A stretch of 64,000 nucleotides of DNA from Welwitschia mirabilis (Eukaryota; Gnetophyta; Gnetopsida; Welwitschiales): the NCBI GenBank assembly GCA_051453625.1, contig JBOZIK010000001.1:268826814-268890813 (forward strand). Reading direction: 5' to 3'. The position numbers and the translations under genes are program-made. Under the pieces are notes generated by a model. That model saw nothing but the letters and a program-made list of their open reading frames with translations. It was not told where the DNA came from and searched no databases. Numbering within the stretch: position 1 is the first letter of the stretch; each line of letters begins with the position of its first letter. This document shows positions 1 through 11,029 of the stretch, one piece after another.

Positions 1-756
1 CGAAGCTTTCCCGATCTGCGCCTCAATATCATTCATCTGATCGCCTTGAGCCTCAACCAGAACAGACATGTCAAGAAAGATCTGATGAAGCTCCAACAGA
101 TTCCTTTCAACCTCGCGAACCGCATTGTGCCTTTGCTGCATTTCGCTAAGAACGTCCAAGATCTCACCGCGTCCTTGCTCGCGAATAGCCTGTTGAAGAA
201 TATTTTCACCTTCGCCTGACTCGATCATCTGCTCGATCATCTCCTCGCTCGCCTTTTCCCCTGTAACAGTAAAATACCTGCGCTCGACCGTTTCCATATA
301 CTCCGCTTTGATATTTTGACGCAAAAACTGAAACTGGTCCATAAGCTTCTTCAAAGAGGTCCGAAGGGCATTCGTTGTTGCCGTTCGCGTCCGCTCTGCA
401 GAGCTTCCAGGTCCGCATCCAGGAATTCGAAGACTCGCAGCATTTTCGCGATCCACAGCATCCAGCTTCGCTTTGACGGATTTCACCTTCCGCAAAACCA
501 TATCAACCTCACGCTCCATCCGTTTTCTGACAGCTTTCATAGCATCAGCTCTGTGAACCGTTTTGCTCTCTTCATTTGTCGATCGGATCCTTTCAAGCAA
601 GCTCCGCATCTCCTCCATTTCCATTTTGATGTTATTCACGTCCGTGAAGAAAGGATCCAGATTTTGTTCAGACTTAGGCTCTCCCAGTTCCACATCTTCC
701 AAGTCATCGTATCCAGCTTTGCCCTCGGCACAGGTTCCAGACAAAAGATTGTTCAT
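1..756 (-). CDS. Plant syntaxin (Qa-SNARE), SYP12-like, 5' part; 3' end outside window
   Basis: Reading the minus strand from the ATG at 756-754 gives 252 codons without a stop, running off the left edge, with no intron in this part. Visible in order: start MNNLL; N-terminal Habc helices at about residues 30-160; GCGPGSS at 113-119 followed by RTRT at 122-125, typical of the SYP12 group; ETVERRYFTVTGE at 155-167; start of the Qa-SNARE helix from about 191 (IREQGRGEILD), with the zero-layer Gln at 237 in VEAQGDQ. The end of the SNARE helix and the C-terminal membrane anchor lie beyond position 1; plant SYP1 proteins are usually about 300 residues. An in-frame TAA at 834-832 precedes this first ATG, and A at -3 supports it. 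Known role of the family: target-membrane SNARE driving vesicle fusion at the plasma membrane or cell plate. The assignment to SYP12 rather than SYP11 or SYP13 is inferred from motifs. CpG-containing codons contrast sharply with the rest of the window. Confidence 0.93.
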   Translation of the reverse strand, partial: MNNLLSGTCAEGKAGYDDLEDVELGEPKSEQNLDPFFTDVNNIKMEMEEMRSLLERIRSTNEESKTVHRADAMKAVRKRMEREVDMVLRKVKSVKAKLDAVDRENAASLRIPGCGPGSSAERTRTATTNALRTSLKKLMDQFQFLRQNIKAEYMETVERRYFTVTGEKASEEMIEQMIESGEGENILQQAIREQGRGEILDVLSEMQQRHNAVREVERNLLELHQIFLDMSVLVEAQGDQMNDIEAQIGKAS

Positions 757-1472
757 CTTCAAAGATTTCTTCGACCAAAATGCTACCGTTTGGCTTGCGA
801 AGAGGGAGAGAGATGTCGAGGCCGCTTGAGCTTAGGGAGAATGGATTTCTTATGGAGCTTCAGCTGCTCTTCGGGCTTCTGCCTTTCTAAGAAGAGTCCA
901 TTCTCTGCCATGCATATATTGCAAAAGATGATGCTTTCGATGATACAGTGGCGAATTAGGATTCCTTGGAAATTTCATGCTTATCAGGTCTGGTGCTTCT
1001 CCGTCCATCCCTTATTGGACATAGGTTGGCAACAGGGCTTCACCACCAAGTCAATCGCCAGCTGAATTTAAGAATAGTTTATTAAGCTTTTATCAAATGA
1101 GGTAAGATAGGCTGGTCGCGATTTTCAACGTAAGAGGAAACTTCAAACGCACTTCTGAAAACGTAACCTTTTTATGCCCGAAGTGAACTTTCTAGCTAAA
1201 ATGGGAACAGGTATGTTAGAAACTTTTTATATCGAAAATTTTATGCTTCTAAGGATGGTAATACACATGACTTGAGGAAAACATAGTATACTGGAAAAAT
1301 ATTGTATCACATGTTACAATGGGGAAAAAGGAGTAAGAAAAAAATAAAAAGGAAAAATTTCTAAACATTATCATGTCACAAGTTATATGTAACGTTATCA
1401 TGGTCAAAATCAAAGTCATGTTATACGTTATATGTGAAAAACTTCAAAGTTCATCATAATTATAAGCAAAAG
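757..1472. other. Syntaxin leader and upstream region
   Basis: No gene seen. Base composition stays mixed with some CpG to about 1070 and then becomes strongly AT-rich, so the gene-associated unique DNA probably ends near there. An imperfect inverted repeat (about 837-852 with 889-905) flanks the presumed leader. Open frames on the plus strand (316-1065, 563-829) are antisense shadows of the syntaxin exon and its leader. Confidence 0.5.
911..920 (-). promoter_or_regulatory. Possible TATA box of the syntaxin gene
   Basis: The minus strand reads aatatatgca, about 155 bp upstream of the syntaxin ATG, which would leave a leader of roughly 100-130 nt. It is the only TATA-like word in the more CG-containing upstream stretch. 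In AT-rich DNA such words are common, so this is a weak positional inference. Confidence 0.22.
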
Positions 1473-1650
1473 TTATAATGTTGTTGAAAGACTTTTTCAA
1501 GCATCGAACTCTCACGAAGACTAAAGCACTACTCTATCATTGGGATGTCCCTTCAGCGACAAACATCCTAATGGTAGAGTGCTGCTCCATATCTTTCTAG
1601 TAGTGAGTTCAATTCTTGAAAAAATATTTTAAGGAAAAAGATTATAATGT
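1473..1650. mobile_element. Foldback (MITE-like) element with tRNA-like arms
   Basis: A strong inverted repeat has inner arms 1525-1548 and 1563-1586 (20 of 24 positions pair) around a 14-nt loop. Weaker pairing continues outward through tttttcaag and gaactc words on both sides. A 9-bp direct repeat, ttataatgt, lies at 1473-1481 and 1642-1650 and looks like a target-site duplication. Each arm read outward resembles a degraded tRNA: a D-arm-like word (atggtagagtgct at about 1570-1582; its counterpart on the other strand) followed by a B-box-like gttcaattc or gttcgatgc. It could be a MITE with a 9-bp duplication or an inverted pair of SINE heads; the sequence alone does not decide. Confidence 0.55.
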
Positions 1651-4139
1651 CATTATTAACAATTAGCCTTTGTAAAGGAAAGTTTTTTAACATTGTTTGT
1701 GAAATTAGGATTCCTTTTCGTTAGTTCTATTTACTAATCTAGCATTCTTACGTCAAACAAAGTTTCATAGACATGTCTATTGTTTTCTTGATATCCATGC
1801 CTATCTCACAAGAATTATGGTAGTATTATTTGGTTTTTAGATATTGGTTTAGTATTTAATGTTTACAATGTTATAGTATAAAGTTTCTCTTATATAAGTA
1901 TATCCATGACCTATTCTACAAGTTTAATTACTAAGAGTTTACTAATTTTAATTTTAGCAATCACTTCATTATGCATTATTAAGATGCTATGGTTAATGCC
2001 CTGACCATTGTGAGCAAGAATAGAGAATGAAATCCATAAGCTTATTTTCTATGACATAGAATGCAATAATTCTTATAAGTGTTTGTATTACAAATGAAAA
2101 ATAGTCACAAACAGTAATAGCATCATTTAACATTCTTAGTAATCATAATGAATACTCCATGTACTTTAATGTATACTATGCCATTTTGATGTAACCCTTG
2201 TGATAGATCTTATGGACTTTGAAGTAGCCATGGTTCTTAATTAATAAGTATTTTTGAATATTAGAATTATGAGTATGGAAAAATAAGTTAAAATATGATT
2301 AAGAAATCCACTTTCTATTAACAGGAAAAATATTAATGTTAACTACTTAAGGCATCCATCTTGATATGTGCTTTATACATGATAATCTTTTTAACATCTA
2401 TATTTAGAACTTCAAATTATTGTGAAGTCTTTTATTTATTTCTTTGATATTTGCATCTTTTAAATGCTATTTGAATACATGCTTCATTTAATGTACCCTA
2501 ATAATAGAGTGAAGATAGACATAATGTTCTTAGGCTAAACTTGTAACTAATGGTTGGTGATGAATTAGATAAATAACACTTCTAATATGATTATAAGTTC
2601 TTATCTCAATCATAGTTAAACCTCCAAGAAACAAGGATAAAAAAAGGAAACTATGATAAGTGGTAAATTAAATTTATAGAAATACTATATTTAGATTAAT
2701 TAGGGGATTCAAAGTCAAAGCTTTCAGTGATCATACATCCCTTAAAAATATAATATCAAATCACCTAAATGAATGCCTAACTATACATAAATCCTTATAA
2801 TACATGAATTAGCACATCTAAGGGTTCAGACACACAATCTTTTAAGTGAAGTCCAAGTGTTACACTAGTTAAACTACCATCCATTTGCCTATGTTTATAA
2901 TATTATTTTTGAAACATTTAATTTATCATACTAAGATAGGAAATTAAATCAGAATATATAATAGGAAAAATTTTATATTAAATTATAAAAATATAAATTT
3001 ATTAAAACCTTTTATGAATATAAATAGAAAAAACATTCGCATAAAGTTAAAATATTTATTAGGGAGTGTTGAACCCCAAAATTAAAAATGTATTATTAAA
3101 TTAGATTCAAGGTACAAGCCCTTAAGAATCTAGTATTCACTCAATTTTTCTTTGCTTAAAGCAATAATAAAAATGCAACATCTTTAAGAATTTAATGCTA
3201 AACTCTTAATGAGATATTATATTCATGTTCTTTCTTCCAAATAATGACTTCATAAGAAAGCTTCTAGATAAAAGAAGAAGTAGGTTAAAACACTTATATA
3301 AACATAATATAACTTAGTAGATAAATGAAGCTGTGTGCTAAGAATAATGTCATTAATGATTAATTAAAAGTTATTATAAATTTTAAAAATCCCTTTCCAA
3401 GAGTCTTATGGAACTACACACCATAAAAAGAATGAGCAAAGGAATCTTTTGCACTATAGATAGGACACTATAAAGAAATAACTCTTATATGGTAGTGATG
3501 GATTTTAATTGGGAGATCTTAATGGATTTAACAACATAACATGAAAAAAATTCAATTTTAAAAAAGTGAAAGATTTCTAGATATCTTTTTCCATTTCCTT
3601 TCAAAATTATGGTGACAATTGCATCTTCTAAGTAGTTATTGAATTTGTGATCAAGAGCATAATTTAATTAATGATGTCAGAAGAAACTTTAAACTTCAAA
3701 AGAAAAATAAACCTACCATCCTTTTAAAGAATATCTAGAAAGATCTGATGCAAAAATTTGTCTATCTTTAAAAATGTTAAGATTAGAAATTAATTTTTAA
3801 CATGTTTCTCTTCTTATTCTATTTAGTCCATAGAGAAAGAAGCCTCATATCATGTAATTCATTTATCATGAAGTCATATGAACAAAGCTATAATAATTTA
3901 TCATTTAACCTAAGTAGCGCATAATATAGATGAATGAATATCCTATGACTATACATTAAAAAGGAGACATCAAAGATTAATTTATAAAAGTAGATCTTTT
4001 AAAACTTTTATCTAATAATAATTCCCACATCCACTAAGTGTACACCAAGTTTTCTAAATTTATTTAAAAATTGGACAATTAGCAATGGAAATGGATTTAG
4101 AAAAAAATAAAATAATGAAGAATACTTTTAGAAATTCAA
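1651..4139. other. AT-rich flank, no gene seen
   Basis: Dense stops in all frames and almost no CpG. The right part (from about 3300) may belong to the decayed LINE whose reverse transcriptase lies at 4140-5390, but I cannot match motifs there. Confidence 0.4.
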
Positions 4140-5390
4140 CTATTGAATTTTCCTTACATAAGTTTATTTCTAAGGAGAAGAATCTAGGAATAATTACCTT
4201 TAATACATTTAAAAATCAATTTAGCTAAAAGAGAAACACCTTGATTATAATAATTGATAAGTTTAAGGCCTTCATCTTTCTTTTTGATGGTGCAAATATT
4301 CCAATTAACATTAGAAAAGTCATTGGAATCTTAAGTAGTTATAAGTAGATTTGGTAGGATGCTAGCTAACAATGTAAATATTAAATACACATTAATTAGA
4401 GAATTTATTTAACAATAAAAATTTTAGTAGAGAGTGTAAGTTTCCTTCCTTTCTATTTTTCTAGCTTCTTTTCAAGTTTATAGACAACATAATTCCATAA
4501 AACGTTAAAATCAGCTCTAAAGAAAAAGGAATTTATAAAATTTAAAAATGAAATTATTTTCAAAATTTATGGAATCCATCTCATTCATGTCATATTTAGA
4601 ATAACTAATATATTTTTGCCAATTGGTACAAGAGCTAGATAAATTATAGTATTCCTTCACATTTGCTAATAACTTGTCATGAAGAAGGAATCATCTACAA
4701 AGTTAATGTTGAGGAGTTACATACCTCTATCATCCAGTGAAATTCCCTTAATGATTCCCCTTTTTAAGATCATAATAAAGGTTATGTAAAAGAAATTTCA
4801 TAATGTCATAAAAATTTAAGGAGTTAGTAAACACCCTTTATACATTGATCTCTATAGAGGAAAGAAGGGGCTTAACTCAAAGCTTCTAACAATGTGATCA
4901 GTTACATCGTTGAGTAAGATACACACCATACAAATAAGCTACTCACCTAATGTCATTCTTTCAAGATAGGAAATAATAAAACCCAATTTAATTCCATTAT
5001 AAACTATGGAATAATCTAAATTTTTAAAATCACTATCTTAATGAGTGTTAAAATATTATTGATTCCACTTCCAACTTACAATAAAATTATTCAAGATGTA
5101 TATACATTTCGTAAAACTTCTAACATCTATAAGCCAAGGATTTAGCTAAAATTTTATAATTTTTGGTAAGAAGAAAATTAGGCCTCCAATTGCTAATATA
5201 TTAAAGATCTCTACCCCTTGGAAGCAGTTAAATAATGCCTTTATTAATATTTTCCCCCAAGAAAAACATGTTTGATTACTTCTTAGAGAACATGAAAGAG
5301 ATCAACTCTTATAATCTTCTAGAAAGAATTATATGGAAAATCCATTAAATCTGAGCTCTTTAGCTTCTATCAAACTACATATCTCCCATG
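4140..5390 (-). pseudogene. L1-type LINE reverse transcriptase relic
   Basis: The minus strand keeps the order of plant L1 ORF2 reverse transcriptase motifs despite many stops and frameshifts. NGFSI (about 5346-5332) corresponds to the usual DGFSI block. LAKSLAYR (about 5149-5126) fits the conserved 'ILAK.LA.R' stretch. GIIKGISL (about 4765) is followed by FVDD at 4701-4690, corresponding to the FADD catalytic box with both aspartates kept. VNWNICTIKKKDEGLKL (about 4310-4260) matches the downstream 'VNW..IC.PK..GGLG' region. No endonuclease domain or poly(A) tail was recognised. Non-LTR elements of this class copy themselves by target-primed reverse transcription; this copy is dead. Confidence 0.72.
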
Positions 5391-7294
5391 ATGAAGTTAG
5401 TTATCATGTTAGTCTAATTTAAAAATTTATAAGTTAAAAGAGCCACAAAAATGATAGAATAAAAATAAGTAAAATACTTATAACATTAAAACCAAAGTAA
5501 CCTAAAAGAAAATAAATAATTTATAAATTTTGTCAACTTAAATAGTTACTTTAGAAAAGTTTAACATTAAAATTTATTAATTTATACCATATGTTTAACA
5601 AATATATGCATTACATCTCCAGTTTGCATGGCTAACTTAAACAAATATTCTTTAAATATATCATAGTGAGACAAAAATGGCTTCCATGTACACATGATTA
5701 GTTACAAAGCTTTAGTTTCTAATGTTACAATATTTATGTTAATGTCAAATTATTTTTATTATAATTACCAAAATATTTTTAAAAATGATTCCTTAAAGAT
5801 AAGAAATAATATAATACAATTTAGATTTATAAATATGATTTTCAATTAAATCTAAAAGATCAATATCTATAAAATTTTTCATAAACTATGATTTAAGAGA
5901 ATATCTTGTAATGTGAAATAGTTAAATTGTAATATAATATAATATTTATAAAATATAATTTAGGGGATTACATTGTAATAGAAAATAGTTATAATATGAG
6001 ATAGTACAACCTAAAAGAATAGATATTTTACTAATTCAATTATAGTAATTTAGATCTTATAGTTGAGATAATTCAAGACCCACTATGCTTATTAAATTAA
6101 AGTATAAGTTATAATCAAAGGACATAATATGTATAACTAGTAATTTTGAAAGTCATCTAAAATTATTAAATAATTTTAAAACATGTCTTCAAGGTCTTTG
6201 TTAATAAAATTTTAACTCAATACACAATACCAAATTTAATAATATTTTAGAATTACTAATGTAATTTCATTAGCTAAAAATTTATCAAAACATATTTATA
6301 ATTATCATCCACATAATAATATTTTTTAACATTGGTAATGTAGAATAATGACCTCTCTTAGCTTAAGTTGTAAAAACATTGTAGTGATATTTTACTTGTT
6401 GAATATTTATAAATTTATGTAATATACTATTATTAGTTACTTAAATGAGGTGTCTAACCAAGTAATAGTAAGATAACTATATTCTTTGATCACTTCCTTG
6501 ACAAAAAAAAAAATAAAAATAAAAATAAAATATTTATCTAGATTTGAAGACATGTCTCTTATGTTCAACTAACTTCTGAGTAATGAATTCCTTAGGTTAA
6601 AAATAAAAATTAAAAAGAGGCAAATATATTAAAATTAGTTCTTTATTTATTCTCTAAGTTTTTCTTATTTTAATCCTCCATCATCTCTTCATTTCCCTCT
6701 CCAAAGAGCTAAGGTGGATTCAAAATGCTTGATAATCTTGGTTATAAATTTTATAAAGAGAAATATAATCCTCACAAGATAAGCTATAAATATTAGTAAA
6801 GAAATAATAGTATGATAAAAGTTTTGTATTCTTTTATGCTTAATAGATATTATAGATTCAAATGTAAAAGTGAGGATTTCACCAATGCTAAGTAATAAGC
6901 TTTCTTTATGTTGCTAGCCCTGATTTCTTTTCACATTGATAACATTAATCTCTGTATATAAAATAAAGGTAGATTAAGTATGATTAAAATTAACCAATTA
7001 TTTTCTAAATTTTTCACATTACTAACAATAAATCAATGTATTTTACCTTAAGCTTAAGAACTTTTGTGCTTGCTAAATAAAGAGAATGATAAAACATATT
7101 CTATTTGGTGAATATTCTAGTTTGATTTTTAAGAAAGTTGTTCCTTAAAAAATTATTAGGAAACGTAATGATTTATGCATCTTTTAATAATGTAAAATTT
7201 ATAATATTTTAAATTTTCATTAATATATTAGGCTTATAGTTACGTCCCTTATCTTTATGAACTTTTCCTTTCTTCATAACTAACATTTATATCC
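5391..7294. other. AT-rich flank, probably LINE remnant or older debris
   Basis: No recognisable coding motif. It may hold the upstream half of the minus-strand LINE. A short A-rich simple repeat (aaaaataaaaat type) lies at about 6507-6530. Confidence 0.35.
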
Positions 7295-7542
7295 ATCAAA
7301 GGGTTAATTTTTATTTAAGGAAAGATTTTTTTTTTCCGTGTGGCAAGTAATGGCAAGTAGTGGAAAGTAATGGCAAGTAGGTAATCTTGTATCATACAAA
7401 TGCCCAATGTCACTTGGGATTATGAAAACATTTCCATTTTTCATGTTCCTCACCAATGTATGGGTTTGAACTTTGGACCTCTGGGTCCATGTGTTTATGT
7501 CCTTATCATTCTGGTAAGCTATTACTGACTATCAAAGGGTTA
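7295..7542 (-). mobile_element. tRNA-derived SINE with target-site duplication
   Basis: A 12-bp direct repeat, atcaaagggtta, at 7295-7306 and 7531-7542 brackets an insert of about 224 bp. Read on the minus strand, the insert begins with a tRNA-like head: an A-box-like tagcttaccagaatg (7521-7507), an anticodon-stem-like pairing of ggaccc and ggtcc, and a B box agttcaaaccca (7472-7461). A non-tRNA body follows and ends in a poly(A) run seen as ten T at 7326-7335 on the plus strand. A direct ggcaagtaatggcaagtag repetition lies next to the tail (about 7341-7382). These are the hallmarks of a SINE: internal pol III promoter, A tail, long target duplication. The family cannot be named from sequence alone. 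Confidence 0.8.
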
Positions 7543-8684
7543 TTTTCTATTATTATTTTTTTGTAACTTTTATCTTTATCCTATGTTTAATAAAAACATT
7601 AAAGTTCCTCTCCATTAAAGTTTAAAATGTTTCATTAGAAATAATAAAAAGTATTAGCATATTAATCAACATATTTAGAAGAACGAGAATATGATAAAAG
7701 TTAATTAAACTATTAAAAAAATAATATTATGAATTGATAAGATGTTTTAAAGTTAAAGCCTCTAAGTAAACTCAAGTAATACTTTCAAATAAGTAGAAGA
7801 TAATTTTATAATTTTAATAATCACTCATACTCTAATTAATTAGTAACATAGCTAAATCAATACTAACTATTGATTCAGTTAAGAATGCTAGATAACTAGT
7901 GGATACGTAACTTATAATCATCGAATATAAAGGACTTAAATAAAACTCTCACTAATGTCTTCCTTATGTTGATTTCATTATGTATTAATTTTGCTAACAA
8001 GAACTTCAAGATGCTTTGTTCACAGATTCTTTGTAAATAAAATCTATGATTTCATCTATTATTAAAATGAAGATGAGATGAACTATTTCTATGATAGCTA
8101 TAATTGATCAAATTTGAATTTGAAGATCCATTAAAAAAATCATTATATTATGTACCTTTGAAAGGTTTTTCTTAAGCTAAAGAACATGATAAAATTTTAT
8201 GCAAGTATTATATACTTAATTTCACTAATAGATGATTCTATTATATTCTCTATAATGTAAGTTTAGAAGGAAATAATGTCTCTTAGAAATAAAAAGATCT
8301 AAGGACAATTCATCTTAAATCTAAATTACTTTCATAAGTAGAATCATACCAAGTTGATATTTAGAGCTATGAATAACTCTAATAATATAAATTCAAATAT
8401 TAACTAAATGTTAAATATCTAAAGATATATTTTATAATACTAAAGTGAGAGAAATAAGAGCTACACATAAAGTAAGAAAAATAGTTAACTAAATAGCATA
8501 AACTTAAATGAGTATTCACTTTATACAAGAGCAATCTAACTATGGACCTATATAAAGATGTATATTTACTAATAGTAATTTTTCATATTTTGGTAACTTG
8601 GAATTTGATTAAAAAAATGTAAAAGATACATGATAATTTTCATGTTAAACCTTTGTAATAGATTAAGAGAATAGTTTTTCTAAT
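7543..8684. other. AT-rich flank, no gene seen
   Basis: Heavily mutated DNA without recognisable motifs, ending at the target site of copia element E1. It may contain the continuation of the E0 copia relic that resumes at 18535. Confidence 0.35.
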
Positions 8685-8689
8685 AACAA

Positions 8690-10177
8690 TGTTGGTAAAT
8701 CTAATTTTAATGATTCCACTTACCAAATATTTTATGCCATTGTGTAGACAGGTTAACACAAATAAAATTAGATCACAAATATCATAAGTTGATGTCAGAC
8801 CTTTAAGATGATATCTCATGAAAAGTTTAGCCTAAAATTGAAATTTCCAAATCAATTAACTAATGATATATACAGCATGAAATATGTTTATGGTAAAGAT
8901 GTCTAAACTCTTAAAGACATCTATGGTAAAGATGTTTACATATTGAAGACATCTATGATATACTAGGTTTCAAATTTTAGATCAAAGATAACTATCTTAA
9001 TGAAGATGACAATGCTATAAGATGGATATAACATAAATAAAAGACATCTATATGTTTAAAGACATCTATGCTAAACTAGAATAAGTAATAGGGTCAATTT
9101 TTTTCTTTAATGAATATTTTACTTTCTAGGTAAGCTATTAAGTTTTGCATCATAGATTCATAATCATAAAGATTCACATCAAATAAAAGAGAAAATGCAT
9201 GCCTAATGCTTAGTCACTCTTATCCATTGAACAATAGTTACAAAGTTCAAATGGCTACTATCTGAGGTCAAATAGCTAGAATATCTCAAATGATATAAAT
9301 GCATGACATGATGAAATAAGTTAAGAGCCATCTAAGGTATACGACAATCACATCTAAAAAAAGAGAAATGAATACACAGGTGATTGGAACTACTCACAAA
9401 TGATTAAGCTATCATTTACAAGAAAATTTTAGTGTTTACATAATTCATTCTCTAGATCCTACATCATTACATCATTTTTAGCACTTATACCAACAAGAAG
9501 AAGAAGGGACTCAAGCATTCTTCGAAGAGTCATCATTTAAGCTTATTGTTGTATATTTATTTGTTATATCTTAAATTATTGAACTATCTTATTCTTGAAT
9601 TTTTTTGTATAGTCTATTCTTGTATTACTAAATCTCAAAGATCTCTTACTAGTATTCCTCATTGTAAGTAAACCCTTATACAGGTATGTTTTATGAGTGC
9701 ATATGAGTAATTATGTTATTGTATTATTAGATTACCCTAATGAAAAGAGGTTACTACATTGCAAGGAGAATTTCACATTGTGGTTGTACTTGTGTATATA
9801 TTTTTTCTATTATTGTTAGATTTTCGTGAGGAGAATAAGTTGCTACCTTATGAGGAGCATCTCACAATGTTCTTATGCTTGTGTATACATTTTTGGTATT
9901 TTTATTGGTATCCCTAAGAGGAGGAGAGTATTGCATTATAAGGATACTCTCACTTTTGTTGTAAGATTGGTGGTGCACCAAAACCACTTACTAGTTATAG
10001 GTTAAGAATATCTAAAGCTATGAGAGAAAGCTACCCTCTATGTGTAAACGTACCTAGCCTAGAAACTGCATTATCCTAATGAGTTGTTTATTATACTATT
10101 TTCTAATTTGTTATTGATGAAATTTCTATTTGGTATAACACATTCATCCATTCCCTCTAAGTTCAATGATCCTCAAG
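8690..10177 (+). repeat. 5' LTR of E1
   Basis: It starts tgttggtaaatct and aligns throughout with 16975-18534: for example the 'gattccactt' start, the 'gcaccaaaaccact' block near 9972 and 18329, and the final 'ttccctc..ttcaa' stretch. The end is placed by alignment and by the adjacent primer site. Copies of gacatct and aagatgt words are concentrated at about 8890-9070. The two LTRs are clearly diverged, indicating an old insertion. Confidence 0.85.
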
Positions 10178-10190
10178 TGGTATCAAAGTG
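10178..10190 (+). promoter_or_regulatory. Primer binding site of E1 (initiator tRNA-Met type)
   Basis: tggtatcaaagtg directly follows the 5' LTR. It differs by one G-to-A change in the first eleven bases from the TGGTATCAGAG typical of plant copia primer sites. Confidence 0.8.
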
Positions 10191-10227
10191 GGTAGTCATT
10201 AAACTGAGTAACTTGCTTTAGTAAACT

Positions 10228-10950
10228 ATGAAAGGGATGCCATTCGTTAAACCTCCTTTCCTTGATGGGACTAACTATACCTATTGAAATATGAGGATGT
10301 AGGTGTACTTATAATCTTAGGAGTTTTAGGCTTGGCAAAGTAAATAAGAAGAGTACATAGAACCTACAAAAACCATAGCAGGTGCAACATAGATAGAAAT
10401 ATTTGATGATTAAAAAATGCATCCTTCTTACATGGCCATTGTACATTCCCAAGAAGAAAAAGAGGAAAAAAAAGAAGAGTATGAATTAAAAAGTGAAAAG
10501 GTATCTACTAATATAAGAAAAATTTACTTCATACTCATGAAATACCTTAGAAATAAAAAAGAATTCTTGTAATAAATTATCTTCTAAAAACTCAGCTCTC
10601 AAAGCTGAGGTTAATAAACTAACATGTGAATTGAAGATTGTAAGATAGGAACTCTAAAACTCAGAGAAAATCAATGTGAAATTTACCCAAAGAAAGGAAA
10701 ATTTTGATCATTCTTGGGTAATGTAGAATCTCAAATAACAAAAGTGAATTAGATCACAATAAAGCCTCTATTAGCACACTAGTCTCTTTATTTGAAAAAC
10801 AAAATTATAAGCCAAGGTATAAACATTTAGTGTTTACAAATAATATTATATGTTATTATTAGCATAAAATAGGTCATTATCAATTCAGTTACTGATTTAA
10901 ATTCAAAAACAAATGTTACACTAACAATGCCAAATGTGACAGTAGAATTG
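10228..10950 (+). pseudogene. E1 gag remnant
   Basis: It begins MKGMPFVKPPFLDGTNYTY, the usual start of Sirevirus-type gag, and meets a TGA where tryptophan is expected (TGG to TGA). The central capsid part seems deleted, because a lysine- and glutamate-rich stretch follows within ~200 bp. A zinc-knuckle-like CYY.HKIGHYQ at about 10850-10885 has lost cysteines. Normally gag forms the cytoplasmic virus-like particle and packages the RNA. Confidence 0.65.
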
Positions 10951-11029
10951 TATAATATTTTATATAGGACAAAAAAAATGTGATCCTAAAATTTAAACTA
11001 GTACTTTTAGCATAAATTGCATGAAGGGC

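Noticed and set aside
316-1065. 249-codon plus-strand open frame, and the smaller one at 563-829
   Set aside because: Antisense to the syntaxin exon and its leader; no protein-like motif, while the minus frame is a clear syntaxin.
1-1070. CG-containing left end as bacterial contamination
   Set aside because: It encodes an unmistakable plant syntaxin and runs without a gap into plant repeat DNA.
1525-1586. Hairpin as a microRNA precursor
   Set aside because: Bracketing direct repeats and tRNA-like arms fit a mobile element better; no evidence of a processed duplex from sequence alone.
7461-7530. Functional tRNA gene
   Set aside because: No acceptor-stem pairing; it is the head of a SINE with poly(A) tail and target duplications.
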